From positions 372,001-436,000 of the forward strand of contig CP138932.1 of the NCBI GenBank assembly GCA_047125605.1: a stretch of DNA of 64,000 nt, in the 5' to 3' direction. The notes beneath the pieces are model-generated. The model saw nothing but the letters and a program-made list of their open reading frames with translations. It was not told the origin of the DNA and did not search any database. A program made the position numbers and the translations under genes. Origin of the DNA: JAKVBK01 sp022447275 (GTDB lineage Bacteria; Pseudomonadota; Alphaproteobacteria; Rhodobacterales; Rhodobacteraceae). Each line of letters starts with the position of its first letter. Position 1 is the first letter of the stretch. Shown in pieces: positions 52,863-61,159 of the stretch.

Positions 52863-53327
52863 TTGCGACAATTGCCTATGGGATACGCTGTGTCACAAGT
52901 TGTCGGCCTGCGCGTCGTTAGAGACGCAGTCGCCCAAAGAGTGCTAACGCTGAAACTGTATGCTAAAGATGCGGAGGCAAGGGACTTGCAGCAAGGTCTT
53001 GGGCAGAAGCAAATCATGTGTTTTGCAAGAGCAGACTGCGAGAAATGAGCCTTGCGGCGAGCGCGGAATTTTGCCCGGGCAATCCCACCGGACATTATCG
53101 CTGAAAAGACCAGAGTGTCATCACAATGGACGGAACAAGGCTTTGGAAAACCAGAGCAATTGAAGGCATTGGGGGGAGGTTTTGTTCTTGTACTTGATGC
53201 TGTTGATCTGTCTTAGGGCGTGCGTTCCCTTCATGGTGCTGCGCGTACAACGCCGATCATTCCGGGCGCCACCGGTGAGAAGATCGAGCGGGAGAGTTGG
53301 GTGTGGAATGAGTACTGTCGGCTTTGA
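52863..53327 (+). pseudogene. possible decayed reading frame between comM and yrbL-like gene
   Basis: One plus-strand frame stays open from 52863 to 53327 except for TGA at 53046 and TAG at 53214. The three pieces read protein-like (for example KDAEARDLQQGLGQK, then EKTRVSSQWTEQGFGKP, then PGATGEKIERESWVWNEYC). I cannot name a family. It may be a gene broken by two nonsense mutations or a chance frame. The rest of the comM to yrbL-like gap (52760-53395) shows only the CtrA-type box. Confidence 0.25.
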
Positions 53328-53395
53328 TGAATTATGGCTTGTCCCGGTGCGTCTGAGGCAAGTTCTTCGCGATATGAGGCACAAAAGTCGGCGGT

Positions 53396-54097
53396 TTACC
53401 CTTGAGAGAGTGAAAATAACCGCGTTTGCTCGTCCCATTGCAGACCGAGGAACTGTGCAATCCGGTGAAGCCTGCGGTGATTGCTAAGCGCGTTTAGATG
53501 CCGAGACCACGCGCGGACGGGAATGAGGTGTGTGTCGCCATAACCATCCACCAATACAGCTTCCAAAGACGGGTTTGGGCTATCGGTAAATCGGTGGCCC
53601 AGAACGATATTCGCTGCCGTCAAGTCGCTTGCCCTAACGTCAAACTCAAACAAATTTTTTGCGAATATATTCAGGGCTTTGAGTTCGTTCAGGTCAAGCA
53701 TGCGTTTAGAGAGAATCTGACGTAATGACTGCGCAATTTTCCCATCATAGCTTGCGATTTTTTCAACAATCAGAGCTGGGCCCCGGTCTGTTGCTGCGTA
53801 TCCGTACATATGCGCGATCGGCGATACGCCGAAACCGCGACGCTCCAAAGCGACGACGCGCTCATACTCCTTGATTTCTTTGCGAATAGCACGCTGACGC
53901 GTGTCAAAATTGAGCGCATCCGCCAGGCGATCAAGAAATCCATTTTCAGTGACCGGATCTCGGGGCTTTGTGACTTTGATTAGTTTTGAAGGATCCTCTG
54001 GGTGTTCATATACGACACGCTTGCCGCCTTCACCGATGCGCACAAGATCTTCAACCTTGAAAACTTGGGCAGGTGATAAATTCGATGAATGCGGCAT
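53396..54097 (-). CDS. YrbL family protein (PhoP-regulated-type, kinase-like)
   Basis: A 233-residue protein resembling the YrbL/PhoP_reg family, a protein-kinase-like fold of unknown activity known from enterobacteria. Family-like segments are GEGGKRVVYEHPEDPSKLIKV near residues 22-42, an ATP-grip-like start, and VDGYGDTHLIPVRAWS near the C-terminus. The gene is isolated by about 640-660 bases of non-coding DNA on each side and is visibly AT-richer than its neighbours, which suggests horizontal acquisition. ATG 54097 has only a weak AAGAG site. Confidence 0.75.
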   Translation of the reverse strand: MPHSSNLSPAQVFKVEDLVRIGEGGKRVVYEHPEDPSKLIKVTKPRDPVTENGFLDRLADALNFDTRQRAIRKEIKEYERVVALERRGFGVSPIAHMYGYAATDRGPALIVEKIASYDGKIAQSLRQILSKRMLDLNELKALNIFAKNLFEFDVRASDLTAANIVLGHRFTDSPNPSLEAVLVDGYGDTHLIPVRAWSRHLNALSNHRRLHRIAQFLGLQWDEQTRLFSLSQG

Positions 54098-54758
54098 ACT
54101 CTTGACGTCTGCTTTAAGGTAAGAATGACATTCCGGCGATCACTGTAACTGGCTCGAGGAAGGTTTTCGTTCGTAGCTTCCATATCGCGGATCGACAACT
54201 CCGTGCGGTCAATGCGTTCAGTCAGATGACTGGGTTATTGAGGCCGGAGCGCAGTTACGTTGCTTTGTTAGCCGATATGTAAGGTTGAGGCAAAGTACAA
54301 GAGACGACGAAACACGTCCTGAAGCGTGCAGAGCGAATGGTCGATATCGTCACGTTTAATCGTCTTCTATCGCCGATCAAAAAAGACGAAGCTGCAACGC
54401 CGTGATTTCTGACGATTGGTTGGGCAGCGGGTCGCTCCTCGCTTGAAATCCTGCAAAATGACGTTGTCAGTTTCTGGGCGCGGGCAGACAGTTACGGGCG
54501 CGCTAACCATCGTCGACCCGCCAAGGCGGGCAGGTTGCGCCAGCGCGATCCGAAACTTGTCAAACCAGCGCAGTCCAGCGTCAAAACGCAATCCGCTGCA
54601 TGCAAAATGCTGTTGAATGCGTGTCTGTAGGGCTCATGATGGCGCAGAAACGATGCTTCAGGTAGACAGGGGCACTCAGGTCGCCCTAGGCCGTTTGGGG
54701 GCGATCATGCGCGCGGACATGCCCACAAGCTAGGCAGCGGTGAACCTAGTTGCATGTA
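54098..54758. other. gene-poor AT-richer stretch
   Basis: 661 bases without a supported gene. A minus-strand frame at 54367-54591 (74 codons, containing GLRWFDKFRIALAQPARLGG) reads partly protein-like but has no recognised family. An inverted pair TCGTCTT/AAGACGA lies near 54361-54391. This could be the debris of a mobile element, but no terminal repeats or transposase motif can be shown. Confidence 0.3.
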
Positions 54759-55631
54759 TTATTGAGCCAGCAGGGCGCTGAAGGCCGGGAAGGCATCGGG
54801 ATCAACAAGTGTCTTGTCGCGGCACCCGGCATTGCAAAAGCCAAAGATCCGTCCCTCTACCTCGATCAAATGGTAAATGGCGCCGCCTGAATAGGGACAA
54901 ACCGTGTTTTCGGACATGCCGTCGGACACGACGCGAGCGCTGCGCGGGGTAGGTCCGGGCCACATACGCTGAGGGTAGTCACGGAAATACCAAGGCAGGT
55001 CGGGGCCGTGCGTGAGGCCCAATGCGCGCCACCGACGAAAGGCCGGATCAGCGAGATGAGCCGCGACATAGGCCTGAGCGGATGCTCCAAGTTGGAGGTC
55101 ATAGGTGGCAATGCGGGCCGCCACGGGGGCGAAAAACGCATCGGCAATCGAATACGCGCCGAAAAGCCAGGGCCCATCGCCGACAGACATCGCGCGGGCA
55201 TGGGCCCATATCACCTCTAAACGGGCGAGATCTTCTTTGACTTCTTCGGGCACCGGAAAGCCGATATGGGCCATGCGCAGATTCATCGGGCAGGTTGTCC
55301 GCAAGGCGGAAAAGCCACTATGCATCTCGGCGGTCACTGCGCGTGCGGTGGCGCGCTGGGCAGGCTCAGCAGGCCACAGGTTGGCTGCGGGGAAGCGCGT
55401 AGCCAGTTCCTCGGCAATGGCAAGACTGTCCCAAATGACTGTGCCTTCCGGCGTGCGCACGGTTGGGACAGTGCGCGCTGGAGAGTAGTCAGATATTTGC
55501 GCGGCGACAGTGTGCTCGGCAAAAGACACGTGCTGCAACGACATGCGCAAATTGAAACGATCAAAGAGCAGCCAGGCGCGTAACGACCAGCTGGAATAGG
55601 CGGGGTCACCGATGACGAGGGTCCAGTTCAT
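54759..55631 (-). CDS. glutathione S-transferase with Cys-rich YHS-like tail
   Basis: A 290-residue protein. Residues 1-80 are a thioredoxin-like GST N-domain with PAYSSWSLRAWLLF (Ser near 13-14 as likely glutathione-activating residue) and PTVRTPEGTVIWDSLAIAEEL. Residues 90-215 are the helical C-domain. A third segment from 245 to the end contains Cys245 (CPYSGG), Cys266 and Cys270 (FGFCNAGCRDKT), resembling YHS/TRASH metal-binding modules. The substrate is unknown; the tail may sense or bind a metal. Monocistronic and divergent from rpoH. Confidence 0.88.
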   Translation of the reverse strand: MNWTLVIGDPAYSSWSLRAWLLFDRFNLRMSLQHVSFAEHTVAAQISDYSPARTVPTVRTPEGTVIWDSLAIAEELATRFPAANLWPAEPAQRATARAVTAEMHSGFSALRTTCPMNLRMAHIGFPVPEEVKEDLARLEVIWAHARAMSVGDGPWLFGAYSIADAFFAPVAARIATYDLQLGASAQAYVAAHLADPAFRRWRALGLTHGPDLPWYFRDYPQRMWPGPTPRSARVVSDGMSENTVCPYSGGAIYHLIEVEGRIFGFCNAGCRDKTLVDPDAFPAFSALLAQ

Positions 55632-55956
55632 GCAGCTAGGCTACTGGGATTTGAAAGCCACGGATATTGAAATGATGTGCTTTGAATGATCACGGGTTTT
55701 GATGATTTGTGACGCTGGGTCATCCACCGCTCTGCAAAACATCGATTTTTTCCAAGCGTTCTAAAAACGCGGTTTTCTCTATCGTTTTCAACGGCGGGCG
55801 AAGGAAAGCCTGTGGGATTTAGTGCGTCAAATTACGTGGACAACGCGATCGGGCAAAAAAGTTTTGATCCACGCTCGGAAAGCAGCCGTACCCCTTACAT
55901 CAACAAACGTTGCGGCGCCGTTAAAGGCAGCACCGCAAGACCGGGGGTAGACTACA
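55632..55956. other. long leader/promoter region between GST gene and rpoH
   Basis: 325 bases between divergent genes. A small hairpin GCGTT/AACGC lies near 55763-55777 before a T-rich run. A GTG-started frame at 55812-56060 overlaps rpoH out of frame and is probably not real. A possible extracytoplasmic-sigma promoter is listed separately. Confidence 0.4.
55865..55894 (+). promoter_or_regulatory. weak candidate RpoE-type promoter of rpoH
   Basis: TGATCC at 55865-55870 equals the -35 of RpoE promoters in Rhodobacter, where rpoHII is RpoE-dependent. An 18-base spacer leads to TACCCC at 55889-55894, which matches the expected -10 only in TA. The leader would be about 60 bases. No rpoE or chrR gene is visible in the window, so this rests on one box. 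Confidence 0.25.
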
Positions 55957-56835
55957 ATGGCACTGGACGGAAATTACGATCAGAGATTGTCGCGCCGCGC
56001 TATGAAGGCCGAACTGCTCGATGCGGAAACCGAACTGAGGTTGGCATATGCCTGGCGTGATGAGCGCGATGAACAGGCCCTGCACCGCCTCGTCAATGCA
56101 TATATGCGCTTAGCAATATCCATGGCTGCCAAGTTCAAACGCTACGGCGCCCCGATGAATGATCTGATCCAAGAAGCCAGCTTGGGGCTTATGAAAGCTG
56201 CTGAAAAGTTTGACCCCGACCGTGGTGTTCGTTTTTCGACTTACGCAGTTTGGTGGATCAAGGCGTCGATCCAAGATTACGTGATGCGCAACTGGTCGAT
56301 GGTGCGCACCGGTTCCACCTCCTCTCAGAAATCGCTGTTTTTCAATATGCGCCGCGTTCAAGCTCGACTGGAGCGTGAGGCAGCCTCCGCTGGTGAGGAG
56401 CTTGACGGGCATCAGCTGCGCCAGATGATTGCTACTGAGGTCGGCGTGCCGCTCCATGATGTAGAGATGATGGAAGGGCGCTTGTCTGGCTCGGACTACT
56501 CCTTGAATGCGACGCAATCTTCCGATGAGGAAGGGCGCGAGTGGATCGAGACGCTTGAAGATGATCGCGAGCAGGCGGACGAAACGGTTGCTCACAGCCA
56601 CGATGTGGGCAAGTTGCGCAACTGGCTTCTCGTCGCGATGAATGAGCTCAATGAGCGGGAGCGCTTTATCATAGCCGAGCGCAAGTTGCGTGATGCGCCC
56701 CGCACGCTTGAAAGCCTCGGCAATGAGCTTGGGCTGTCCAAAGAGCGGGTGCGCCAGTTGGAGGCAGCCGCGTTTGGTAAAATGCGCAAAAGCCTCGAAG
56801 GGCAGTCACGTGAAGTCTTTCAGTTTCTGGGCTGA
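55957..56835 (+). CDS. rpoH: RNA polymerase sigma factor RpoH (sigma-32 family)
   Basis: A 292-residue sigma-70-family factor that directs heat-shock or photo-oxidative stress transcription. Region 2 contains MNDLIQEASLGLMKAAEKFD and FSTYAVWWIKASIQDYVMRN. The RpoH box is QKSLFFNMR at 124-132, and region 4 has TLESLGNELGLSKERVRQLE. Roseobacters carry two or more RpoH copies; the divergence of the box from QRKLFFNLR hints at the RpoHII type, but this is not decisive. A strong terminator follows. Confidence 0.93.
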   Translation: MALDGNYDQRLSRRAMKAELLDAETELRLAYAWRDERDEQALHRLVNAYMRLAISMAAKFKRYGAPMNDLIQEASLGLMKAAEKFDPDRGVRFSTYAVWWIKASIQDYVMRNWSMVRTGSTSSQKSLFFNMRRVQARLEREAASAGEELDGHQLRQMIATEVGVPLHDVEMMEGRLSGSDYSLNATQSSDEEGREWIETLEDDREQADETVAHSHDVGKLRNWLLVAMNELNERERFIIAERKLRDAPRTLESLGNELGLSKERVRQLEAAAFGKMRKSLEGQSREVFQFLG

Positions 56836-56871
56836 GGCGCTCGAGCGTTAAAACGAGCCAAGATTTTCGAC

Positions 56872-56900
56872 GGGCGCGCCAGCGGGCGCGCCCATTTTCG
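56872..56900 (+). terminator. rho-independent terminator of rpoH
   Basis: GGGCGCGCC (56872-56880) pairs perfectly with GGCGCGCCC (56885-56893) over a 4-base loop, followed by ATTTTCGT. It lies 37 bases after the rpoH stop codon and insulates rpoH from coaBC. Confidence 0.88.
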
Positions 56901-57083
56901 TCTGTGAAGAAAGTTCATGTCAGTCGCCGGCCCCGTCTTGGCCGATGGGCTACGGATGCCCTGTGCGACCTCGCCCAAAGGGCAGGGTGACGGGCCTGAA
57001 CTCTGCGGCGTTTCCGTTGTCTGCCTTGTCCCCGCCGCGGGGCAGCACTAGGCTTGGCCCAACGCGCCGGGAAAGGGCTCTTC

Positions 57084-58286
57084 ATGCTGCATGGCAAACG
57101 CATATTGCTGGTAATCGGCGGAGGCATCGCCGCCTTCAAATCCCTCGATCTTATCCGCCGGTTGCGCGAACGGGGCGCAACGGTGACACCGGTACTGACA
57201 GGCGCAGCAGAAGAGTTCGTCACACCCTTGTCAGCATCCGCATTGGCGGCCTCGAAAGTCTATCATGATCTGTTTGATCTGACGGATGAAGCAGAGATGG
57301 GCCATATCGAGCTTAGCCGCGCGGCAGACCTGATTGTCGTCGCGCCTGCGACGGCGGATCTCATGGCGAAAATGGCCGGGGGCCATGCCAATGATCTGGC
57401 CTCCACATTGCTCATGGCCACCGATAAGCGCGTGATGATCGTGCCTGCTATGAATGTGCGGATGTGGGAGCATCCAGCCACCCAACGCAATCTTGCAACC
57501 CTGCGCAGCGATGGCATCTTGGTGGTAGGCCCAGATGAGGGGCCAATGGCCTGTGGCGAGTTCGGGCCTGGGCGCATGGCAGAAGTGCCGGAGATTGTTC
57601 AAGCCGTGGAAGCTGCGCTGATCTCGGGGCCTTTGACCGGCAAGCGGGTTGTTGTGACCTCGGGCCCGACCCATGAGCCGATCGATCCGGTGCGCTATAT
57701 CGCAAACCGCTCCTCTGGGGCGCAAGGCACGGCGCTTGCTGCGGCTCTGCGCGATCTTGGGGCTGATGTTGTCTTTGTCACCGGCCCAGCCACTGTGGCT
57801 CCCCCGGACGGGGTGCAAGTTGTAGCCGTGGAAACTGCGCAGCAGATGCACGATGCCGTGCTGTCTGCCTTGCCGGCTGATCTTGCGGTGTTTGCCGCGG
57901 CGGTTGCCGATTGGCGCACGGCTTCGCAGGCGGGATCGAAGATGAAGAAAGATGGCTCTGGGGATGTGCCGACCCTGACTTTGACAATGAATCCCGACAT
58001 TTTGGCAGAGGTTGCGCAGCTGGATGCCGGGCGGCGGCCTGGCCTTGTGGTGGGCTTTGCCGCAGAGACAGATGATGTGGTGCCCCACGCAACCGCCAAA
58101 CGTGCGCGCAAGGGCTGTGACTGGATCGTGGCCAATGATGTGTCTGCCGGCACCGGGATCATGGGCGGCAGTGAAAACGCCGTGACGCTGATCACCCAAG
58201 ACGGGGCCGAGACTTGGGAGCGCGCCTCCAAGGACGCGGTTGCCCGGCAATTGGCTGTGCGCATGGCTGAGGCGCTGGGCGCATGA
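57084..58286 (+). CDS. coaBC: phosphopantothenoylcysteine decarboxylase/synthetase
   Basis: Bifunctional coenzyme A enzyme, 400 residues. The N-terminal CoaC flavoprotein domain (about 1-180) has GGGIAAFKSLDLIRRL, the catalytic His in HIELSRAADLIVVAPATA, MNVRMWEHPATQ and the catalytic Cys in GPMACGEFGPGRM. The C-terminal CoaB domain begins VVTSGPTHEPIDPVRYI with NRSSGAQGTALA. ATG 57084 is preferred to 57054 because the family starts at MLHGKRILL. It overlaps dut by ATGA. Confidence 0.96.
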   Translation: MLHGKRILLVIGGGIAAFKSLDLIRRLRERGATVTPVLTGAAEEFVTPLSASALAASKVYHDLFDLTDEAEMGHIELSRAADLIVVAPATADLMAKMAGGHANDLASTLLMATDKRVMIVPAMNVRMWEHPATQRNLATLRSDGILVVGPDEGPMACGEFGPGRMAEVPEIVQAVEAALISGPLTGKRVVVTSGPTHEPIDPVRYIANRSSGAQGTALAAALRDLGADVVFVTGPATVAPPDGVQVVAVETAQQMHDAVLSALPADLAVFAAAVADWRTASQAGSKMKKDGSGDVPTLTLTMNPDILAEVAQLDAGRRPGLVVGFAAETDDVVPHATAKRARKGCDWIVANDVSAGTGIMGGSENAVTLITQDGAETWERASKDAVARQLAVRMAEALGA

Positions 58287-58768
58287 CGCAAAAGGTTTTG
58301 GTGCAGTACACCGAGACAGCGGATCCCGCGATCCCGCTGCCCAGCTATGAGACGGGGCAAGCCGCTGGCGCAGACCTGCGCGCAAACTTTCCCCCTGAAG
58401 CGCGCGAGGCGGGTCTATTGCTCGCGCCGGGCGCCCGGGCCCTTGTGCCGACCGGGCTGCGCGTTGCGCTGCCAGAAGGCCATGAATGGCAGATCCGGGC
58501 CCGATCGGGCCTCGCGCTAAAACAGGGTCTGGCTCTGGTGAACGGGGTTGGCACCATCGATGCGGACTACCGGGGGCCTGTTGGGGTGATCTTGATCAAC
58601 CTTGGCACCGGCCCCATCCAGATTTCCCATGGGGACAGGATTGCCCAGGCTGTGCTGGTGCCAGTGATCCAAGCCTGCTTTGAGCAAAGTGACGATCTTG
58701 CCGAGACGGAGCGCGGCACCGGTGGCTTTGGCTCTACCGGAGTGTCTTCGGGGGATGCAAAACCATGA
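58283..58768 (+). CDS. dut: dUTP diphosphatase
   Basis: Trimeric dUTPase, 161 residues, hydrolyses dUTP to dUMP and keeps uracil out of DNA. The five motifs are visible, including AGADLRA-type (AAGADLRAN), IRARSGLALKQG, GTIDADYRGPV, GDRIAQAVLVP and the flexible C-terminal RGTGGFGSTG arm. It overlaps both neighbours by 4 bases; the coaBC-dut pairing is widespread in bacteria. Confidence 0.97.
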   Translation: MTQKVLVQYTETADPAIPLPSYETGQAAGADLRANFPPEAREAGLLLAPGARALVPTGLRVALPEGHEWQIRARSGLALKQGLALVNGVGTIDADYRGPVGVILINLGTGPIQISHGDRIAQAVLVPVIQACFEQSDDLAETERGTGGFGSTGVSSGDAKP

Positions 58769-59820
58769 TTCTGTTTCTCTTTTTGTGTGGCGGCGTCTGG
58801 CTGTTAGGGCGTTTCATGAATGCGCCGACCTCGGCCCGTTGGCAAATGATCGGGCTAATCTACGTGGCCTTTCTGGCGATCAATGTGGCCCTTCCACCGA
58901 ACAATCCCCTGCGGATTGCGACCGGTGGCGACGGCAAGCTTTGGCTGGTGATGGGGGGACTGGCTGCTGCCGCCTATGGGTATCGCCGCGTTCTTGGCAA
59001 AATACGCGAACAAGCGCTGTCGCAGGAAGCGGAGCGGGCACCGGTGCCGGCGGCCCCTTCGGCATTGGGGGACAGCGAGGTGGACCGCTACGCCCGTCAT
59101 ATCTTCCTGCGAGAGATCGGCGGCACAGGACAGCGTCAACTCAAACAGGCGCGCGTTCTCGTTGTCGGGGCAGGGGGGCTGGGCTCTCCGGCGCTGCAGT
59201 ACCTGGCTGCTGCAGGTGTGGGCACGATCGGCGTGATTGACCATGACGTCGTCGACAATTCCAATCTGCAGCGCCAAGTCATTCACCGCGACGAGATGCT
59301 GGGCAAGCCGAAGGTGTTTTCGGCCCAAGCAGCGATGGAAGCGCAAAATCCCTATGTCACCGTGCGGCCCTACAACAGGCCCGTCGCCGCGGAGATGGTG
59401 GATGGGTTGCTCCAGGATTATGACATTGTTCTGGATGGCTGTGATGATCCGGAAACGCGCTACTTGGTCAACCGGGCCTGTGTTGACGCAGGCAAGCCCT
59501 TGGTTTCGGGCGCCCTCAGCCAATGGGAAGGCCAAATCAGCGTCTTTGATCCGGCCAATGGGGCGCCCTGCTATCGCTGCCTTTTTCCGGAGCCTGCAGC
59601 GCCTGGGCTGGCACCCAGCTGTGCTGAGGGGGGCGTGTTGTCCGCCTTGCCCGGCGTGATCGGCACCATGATGGCGGTGGAAACGATCAAGCTCATTGTG
59701 GGCGTTGGCGCGCCGCTGCGCGGTGAGATGCTGATCTATGACGCGCTTTGGGGCGAAACCCGCAAGATTGCCATTTCACGCCGTGAAGGCTGCGTGGATT
59801 GTGGGCATATTCAGGGCTAA
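58765..59820 (+). CDS. MoeB/ThiF-family adenylyltransferase with N-terminal membrane segments
   Basis: A 351-residue E1-like enzyme that adenylates the C-terminus of a ubiquitin-fold sulfur carrier (MoaD or ThiS type). The catalytic domain begins near 105. It has the nucleotide-binding VGAGGLGSPAL at 134-144, zinc Cys pairs CYRC and CVDC, and a conserved Cys before the EGGVLSALPG loop. Unusually, residues 1-75 hold three hydrophobic segments (about 1-16, 28-44, 58-72) and a Pro/Ala linker, so the enzyme looks membrane-anchored. No rhodanese domain. It is coupled to dut by ATGA. Confidence 0.88.
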   Translation: MILFLFLCGGVWLLGRFMNAPTSARWQMIGLIYVAFLAINVALPPNNPLRIATGGDGKLWLVMGGLAAAAYGYRRVLGKIREQALSQEAERAPVPAAPSALGDSEVDRYARHIFLREIGGTGQRQLKQARVLVVGAGGLGSPALQYLAAAGVGTIGVIDHDVVDNSNLQRQVIHRDEMLGKPKVFSAQAAMEAQNPYVTVRPYNRPVAAEMVDGLLQDYDIVLDGCDDPETRYLVNRACVDAGKPLVSGALSQWEGQISVFDPANGAPCYRCLFPEPAAPGLAPSCAEGGVLSALPGVIGTMMAVETIKLIVGVGAPLRGEMLIYDALWGETRKIAISRREGCVDCGHIQG

Positions 59821-59829
59821 CCCTCTGGG

Positions 59830-60468
59830 TTAAGGGGCCCATTTCAGAAAGTTGGCGATCATCCGCAGTCCGGCAGATTGGCTTTTCTCTGGATGAAATT
59901 GTGTGCCAATCGTCGTGCCTCGGGCGACGATCGCCGTGACATCGCCGCCATATTCCACATGGGCCAGACGATCAGCAGGGTTTGAAACCCGCATGTGATA
60001 GGCATGCACGAAATAGGCATGATCGCCCGTGCCAATCCCATCGAGAACGGGGTGCGTGCCGGTCACAACCAGATCATTCCAGCCCATATGGGGCACTTTC
60101 AGGCCATGGGTGGCGGCATCGATATGCACGCACTCACCGGAGATCCAGTCAAAACCGGGTGTTTCAGTGTACTCATGGCCGGTCGTGCACATCATCTGCA
60201 TCCCGATGCAGATGCCCATGAAGGGTCGCCCCTTGTGTTCAACCGCTTCGATCAGCGCCTCTTGCAGCCCGTCGCGTGCAGCCAATGCGGTGCGGCAGGA
60301 TGGAAAGGCCCCATCGCCCGGCAGCACGATACGATCAGCGCTGGCGACTTCTTCAGGGTTATCCGTGACAAGAACGCTGCCGCTACCCACTTCGGACGCC
60401 ATGCGTTGGAAGGCTTTTTCAGCGGAATGCAGATTGCCACTGTCGTAGTCGATCAGAACCGTGCGCAT
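59830..60468 (-). CDS. hisH: imidazole glycerol phosphate synthase, glutaminase subunit
   Basis: A 212-residue class I glutamine amidotransferase that feeds ammonia to HisF in histidine synthesis. The nucleophilic Cys lies in PFMGICIGMQMM, and the His-Glu pair in GTQFHPEKSQSAG. It starts 3 bases after the hisB stop. The usual next gene, hisA, is absent; the convergent moeB-like gene ends here, and a TAACCC/GGGTTA hairpin (59818-59832) contains both stop codons. Confidence 0.95.
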   Translation of the reverse strand: MRTVLIDYDSGNLHSAEKAFQRMASEVGSGSVLVTDNPEEVASADRIVLPGDGAFPSCRTALAARDGLQEALIEAVEHKGRPFMGICIGMQMMCTTGHEYTETPGFDWISGECVHIDAATHGLKVPHMGWNDLVVTGTHPVLDGIGTGDHAYFVHAYHMRVSNPADRLAHVEYGGDVTAIVARGTTIGTQFHPEKSQSAGLRMIANFLKWAP

Positions 60469-60471
60469 GGC

Positions 60472-61059
60472 TCACAGGCTGCCCTTGGTCGATGGGATGG
60501 CATCGGCCTTGCGCGGATCGGTTTCCAGAGCGTCACGCAGGGCGCGGGCCACAGCCTTGAACGCGGCTTCGACGATATGATGGCTGTTGATGCCTTCCAA
60601 CTGATGAATATGCAGTGTGATGCCGCCATGGGTGGAAAAGGCCTGGAAAAATTCTCGCACCAACTCGGTGTCGAATGTGCCGATTTTCTGGGTTGGCAGG
60701 GCAAGATCCCACACTAGAAACGGGCGGCCGGACAAATCCAACGCGCAGCGCACCAGCGCATCATCCATGGGCAGCAGGCACGCTCCATAGCGCCGAATGC
60801 CGGTTTTGTCTCCCATGGCGCGGGATAGTGCCTGGCCCAGCGCAATGCCGACATCCTCGACGGTGTGGTGGTCATCGATGTGCAGATCGCCAGTGGCGCG
60901 GATTGTCATATCGATCAGGGCATGGCGCGACAGCTGATCCAGCATGTGATCGAAAAAGCCAACGCCCGTCTGATTATCATAGCGTCCCGTTCCATCCAAA
61001 TCGAGGGAGATCGTGATGTCTGTCTCAGCGGTTTTGCGTGTAATTTCAGCGCTGCGCAT
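60472..61059 (-). CDS. hisB: imidazoleglycerol-phosphate dehydratase
   Basis: A 195-residue monofunctional HisB (no phosphatase domain), the seventh step of histidine synthesis. Manganese-binding motifs are GVGFFDHMLDQLSRH and DDHHTVEDVGI, with SHHIVEAAFKAVAR near the C-terminus. ATG 61059 has a GGAGACCCG site on its own strand. hisB-hisH is a typical alphaproteobacterial order. Confidence 0.96.
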   Translation of the reverse strand: MRSAEITRKTAETDITISLDLDGTGRYDNQTGVGFFDHMLDQLSRHALIDMTIRATGDLHIDDHHTVEDVGIALGQALSRAMGDKTGIRRYGACLLPMDDALVRCALDLSGRPFLVWDLALPTQKIGTFDTELVREFFQAFSTHGGITLHIHQLEGINSHHIVEAAFKAVARALRDALETDPRKADAIPSTKGSL

Positions 61060-61159
61060 GCGCGGGTCTCCTGTTCCGTCCGCGCCTTCCTAGGCGGTCA
61101 GCCGCGTCTTGGAAAGGGGGCGATTCAATGGCGCTGCCAAGTGTTGCCCGGTGGCTGCC

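Noticed and set aside
54367..54591. Minus-strand frame considered as a transposase fragment
   Set aside because: Only 74 codons, no catalytic motif and no flanking terminal repeats; kept only as a remark on the gene-poor stretch.
55812..56060. GTG-started 82-codon frame in front of and overlapping rpoH
   Set aside because: No ribosome site or recognisable content, and it overlaps the certain start of rpoH in another frame.
57231..58385. 384-codon minus-strand frame opposite coaBC
   Set aside because: Shadow of coaBC, rich in His, Arg and Ser as expected of an antisense reading, with no domain.
59818..59832. TAACCC/GGGTTA hairpin between moeB-like and hisH genes as a terminator
   Set aside because: Only 6 bp with a 3-base loop, no T-tract, and made of the two stop codons themselves.
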